DNA from: Pseudomonadota bacterium
Lineage (GTDB): Bacteria > Pseudomonadota > Gammaproteobacteria > Competibacterales > Competibacteraceae
DNA: 6,938 nucleotides
Direction of reading: 5' to 3'
Assembly: GCA_018262135.1 (NCBI GenBank)
Contig: JAGTSD010000093.1
Coordinates: 1 to 6,938, forward strand
Shown: one piece after another, positions 6,111 to 6,938 of the stretch
Position numbering within the stretch: position 1 is the first letter of the stretch
Layout: each line of letters starts with the position of its first letter
Translations under genes and position numbers: made by a program
The notes under the pieces: model-generated
Seen by the model: the letters and a program-made list of their open reading frames with translations, nothing else
What the model was told of the DNA's origin: nothing
Databases searched by the model: none

Positions 6111-6917
6111 ATGACCCGGCCCTTTTTTTACCCCTCCTCCTTTATTCGCATCGCGGCGGCCTGCGAAGCCGCCGCCGATCCAGCCGCCGTCGCCCTGACC
6201 GCCGAACTGGGGCTTCCCTCGGTCCCCGATCCCGTGGCGGACGGCTTCACTCACCTGCTGGCGGCGACGCCGGAACGGCTGGAATTGCGGGAACTCGGCT
6301 CCAACGCAGCCGGTCCAGTCTACGCCGACTTCGCAGCAGGCGCGGTTGCTCACCGGCGCCGGTTTGGCGGCGGGCGCAATCAACCGCTGGCCCGGGCAGT
6401 CGGGCTGAAGAGCACCGCCGCGCCGACCGTGGTGGATGTCACCGCCGGGCTGGGCCGCGATGCCTTCGTCCTGGTCTGGCTGGGTTGCACGGTGCGTCTG
6501 GTCGAGCGCTCGCCGATCATCGCCGCCCTGCTGCGCGATGGTCTGCGTCGCGCCGCCCACGATCCGGATATCGGCCCGACCGTTTTGGCTCGCTTGAGCC
6601 TGACGGTGGCGGACGGGCGCGACTATCTGCGGGGACTCGCGCCAACCCAGCGGCCGGACGTCGTCTATCTGGACCCCATGTATCCACTTCGTCGAAAAAC
6701 GGCGTTGGCTGGAAAAGACATGCGGTTACTGCGGCAACTGGCCGGGGACGATGACGACGCCCCGGAACTGCTGATCGCCGCCCTGGCCAGTGCCCGCCGG
6801 CGAGTGGTGGTAAAGCGGCCACGACGGGCGCCGGCACTGGCCGGACCGCCACCGGGGTTTGAGATCGTCGCGCCCAATACCCGTTTCGATATCTATTCCG
6901 TCAATCCGCCGGCGTAA
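6111..6917 (+). CDS. rsmJ: 16S rRNA (guanine1516-N2)-methyltransferase
   Basis: This matches RsmJ (YhiQ), which uses S-adenosylmethionine to methylate N2 of G1516 in 16S rRNA of the small ribosomal subunit. From ATG 6111 it has 268 residues, against about 250 in E. coli. Recognisable blocks are PERLELRELG (54-63), YADFAAGAVAHRRRFGGGR (71-89), the SAM motif VVDVTAGLGRDAFVLVWLGC (107-126), the acidic post-motif LVERSPIIAALLRDGLRRA (130-148), the DPM/Y catalytic-type segment VVYLDPMYPLRRKTAL (184-199), RVVVKRPRRAPAL (231-243) and the ending TRFDIYSVNPP. An upstream in-frame TTG at 6081 would add ten residues but lies within the hairpin stem, so ATG 6111 is chosen. There is no clear ribosome site. 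The gene lies 49 bases after the phasin and may be co-transcribed with it at a lower level. Confidence 0.93.
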   Translation: MTRPFFYPSSFIRIAAACEAAADPAAVALTAELGLPSVPDPVADGFTHLLAATPERLELRELGSNAAGPVYADFAAGAVAHRRRFGGGRNQPLARAVGLKSTAAPTVVDVTAGLGRDAFVLVWLGCTVRLVERSPIIAALLRDGLRRAAHDPDIGPTVLARLSLTVADGRDYLRGLAPTQRPDVVYLDPMYPLRRKTALAGKDMRLLRQLAGDDDDAPELLIAALASARRRVVVKRPRRAPALAGPPPGFEIVAPNTRFDIYSVNPPA

Positions 6918-6938
6918 CCCGCCGCAGGTCTTCCTCAG

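Noticed and set aside
6081..6129. Hairpin plus T7 run as an intrinsic terminator after the phasin
   Set aside because: The T7 run is 20 bases beyond the stem and inside the rsmJ coding region, so the spacing does not fit an intrinsic terminator.

Overview
This 6.9 kb window is a GC-rich, gene-dense piece of a bacterial chromosome. It most resembles a gammaproteobacterium. The lysyl-tRNA synthetase, dNTP triphosphohydrolase, isoaspartyl methyltransferase and especially the RsmJ-type 16S rRNA methyltransferase (a family typical of gammaproteobacteria) read as gammaproteobacterial. A phasin indicates that the cell makes polyhydroxyalkanoate (PHA) granules. Together these suggest a PHA-storing lineage such as Competibacteraceae or the purple sulfur bacteria. 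That placement is inference and was not tested by any search.

Layout. On the minus strand at the left, an AbrB-type antitoxin and a PIN-domain toxin overlap by 14 bases (30-696). They lie 66 bases downstream of lysS (763-2283, minus). A 181-base divergent spacer (2284-2464) separates lysS from a dGTPase-like HD phosphohydrolase, dgt (2465-3844, plus). dgt ends 2 bases from the end of the convergent pcm gene (3847-4530, minus). pcm overlaps by 29 bases the end of an upstream gene of the aspartoacylase/succinylglutamate desuccinylase fold (4502-5473, minus). That protein appears to have lost several catalytic residues. A 231-base AT-richer spacer follows, carrying a recognisable promoter with two TTGC-N3-GCAA dyads placed on its -35 and -10/start regions. 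It drives a 118-residue phasin (5705-6061, plus). A strong hairpin separates the phasin from rsmJ (6111-6917, plus).

How the genes fit together. Most of the window is housekeeping: tRNA charging (lysS), nucleotide pool control (dgt), protein repair (pcm) and ribosome modification (rsmJ). The accessory content is the toxin-antitoxin pair and the phasin. The points most worth following are the phasin control region, which looks like an autoregulated PhaR-type operator, and the probable pseudoenzyme that is translationally overlapped with pcm. I saw no mobile element, CRISPR array, tRNA, rRNA or phage gene, and no convincing wholly new system.
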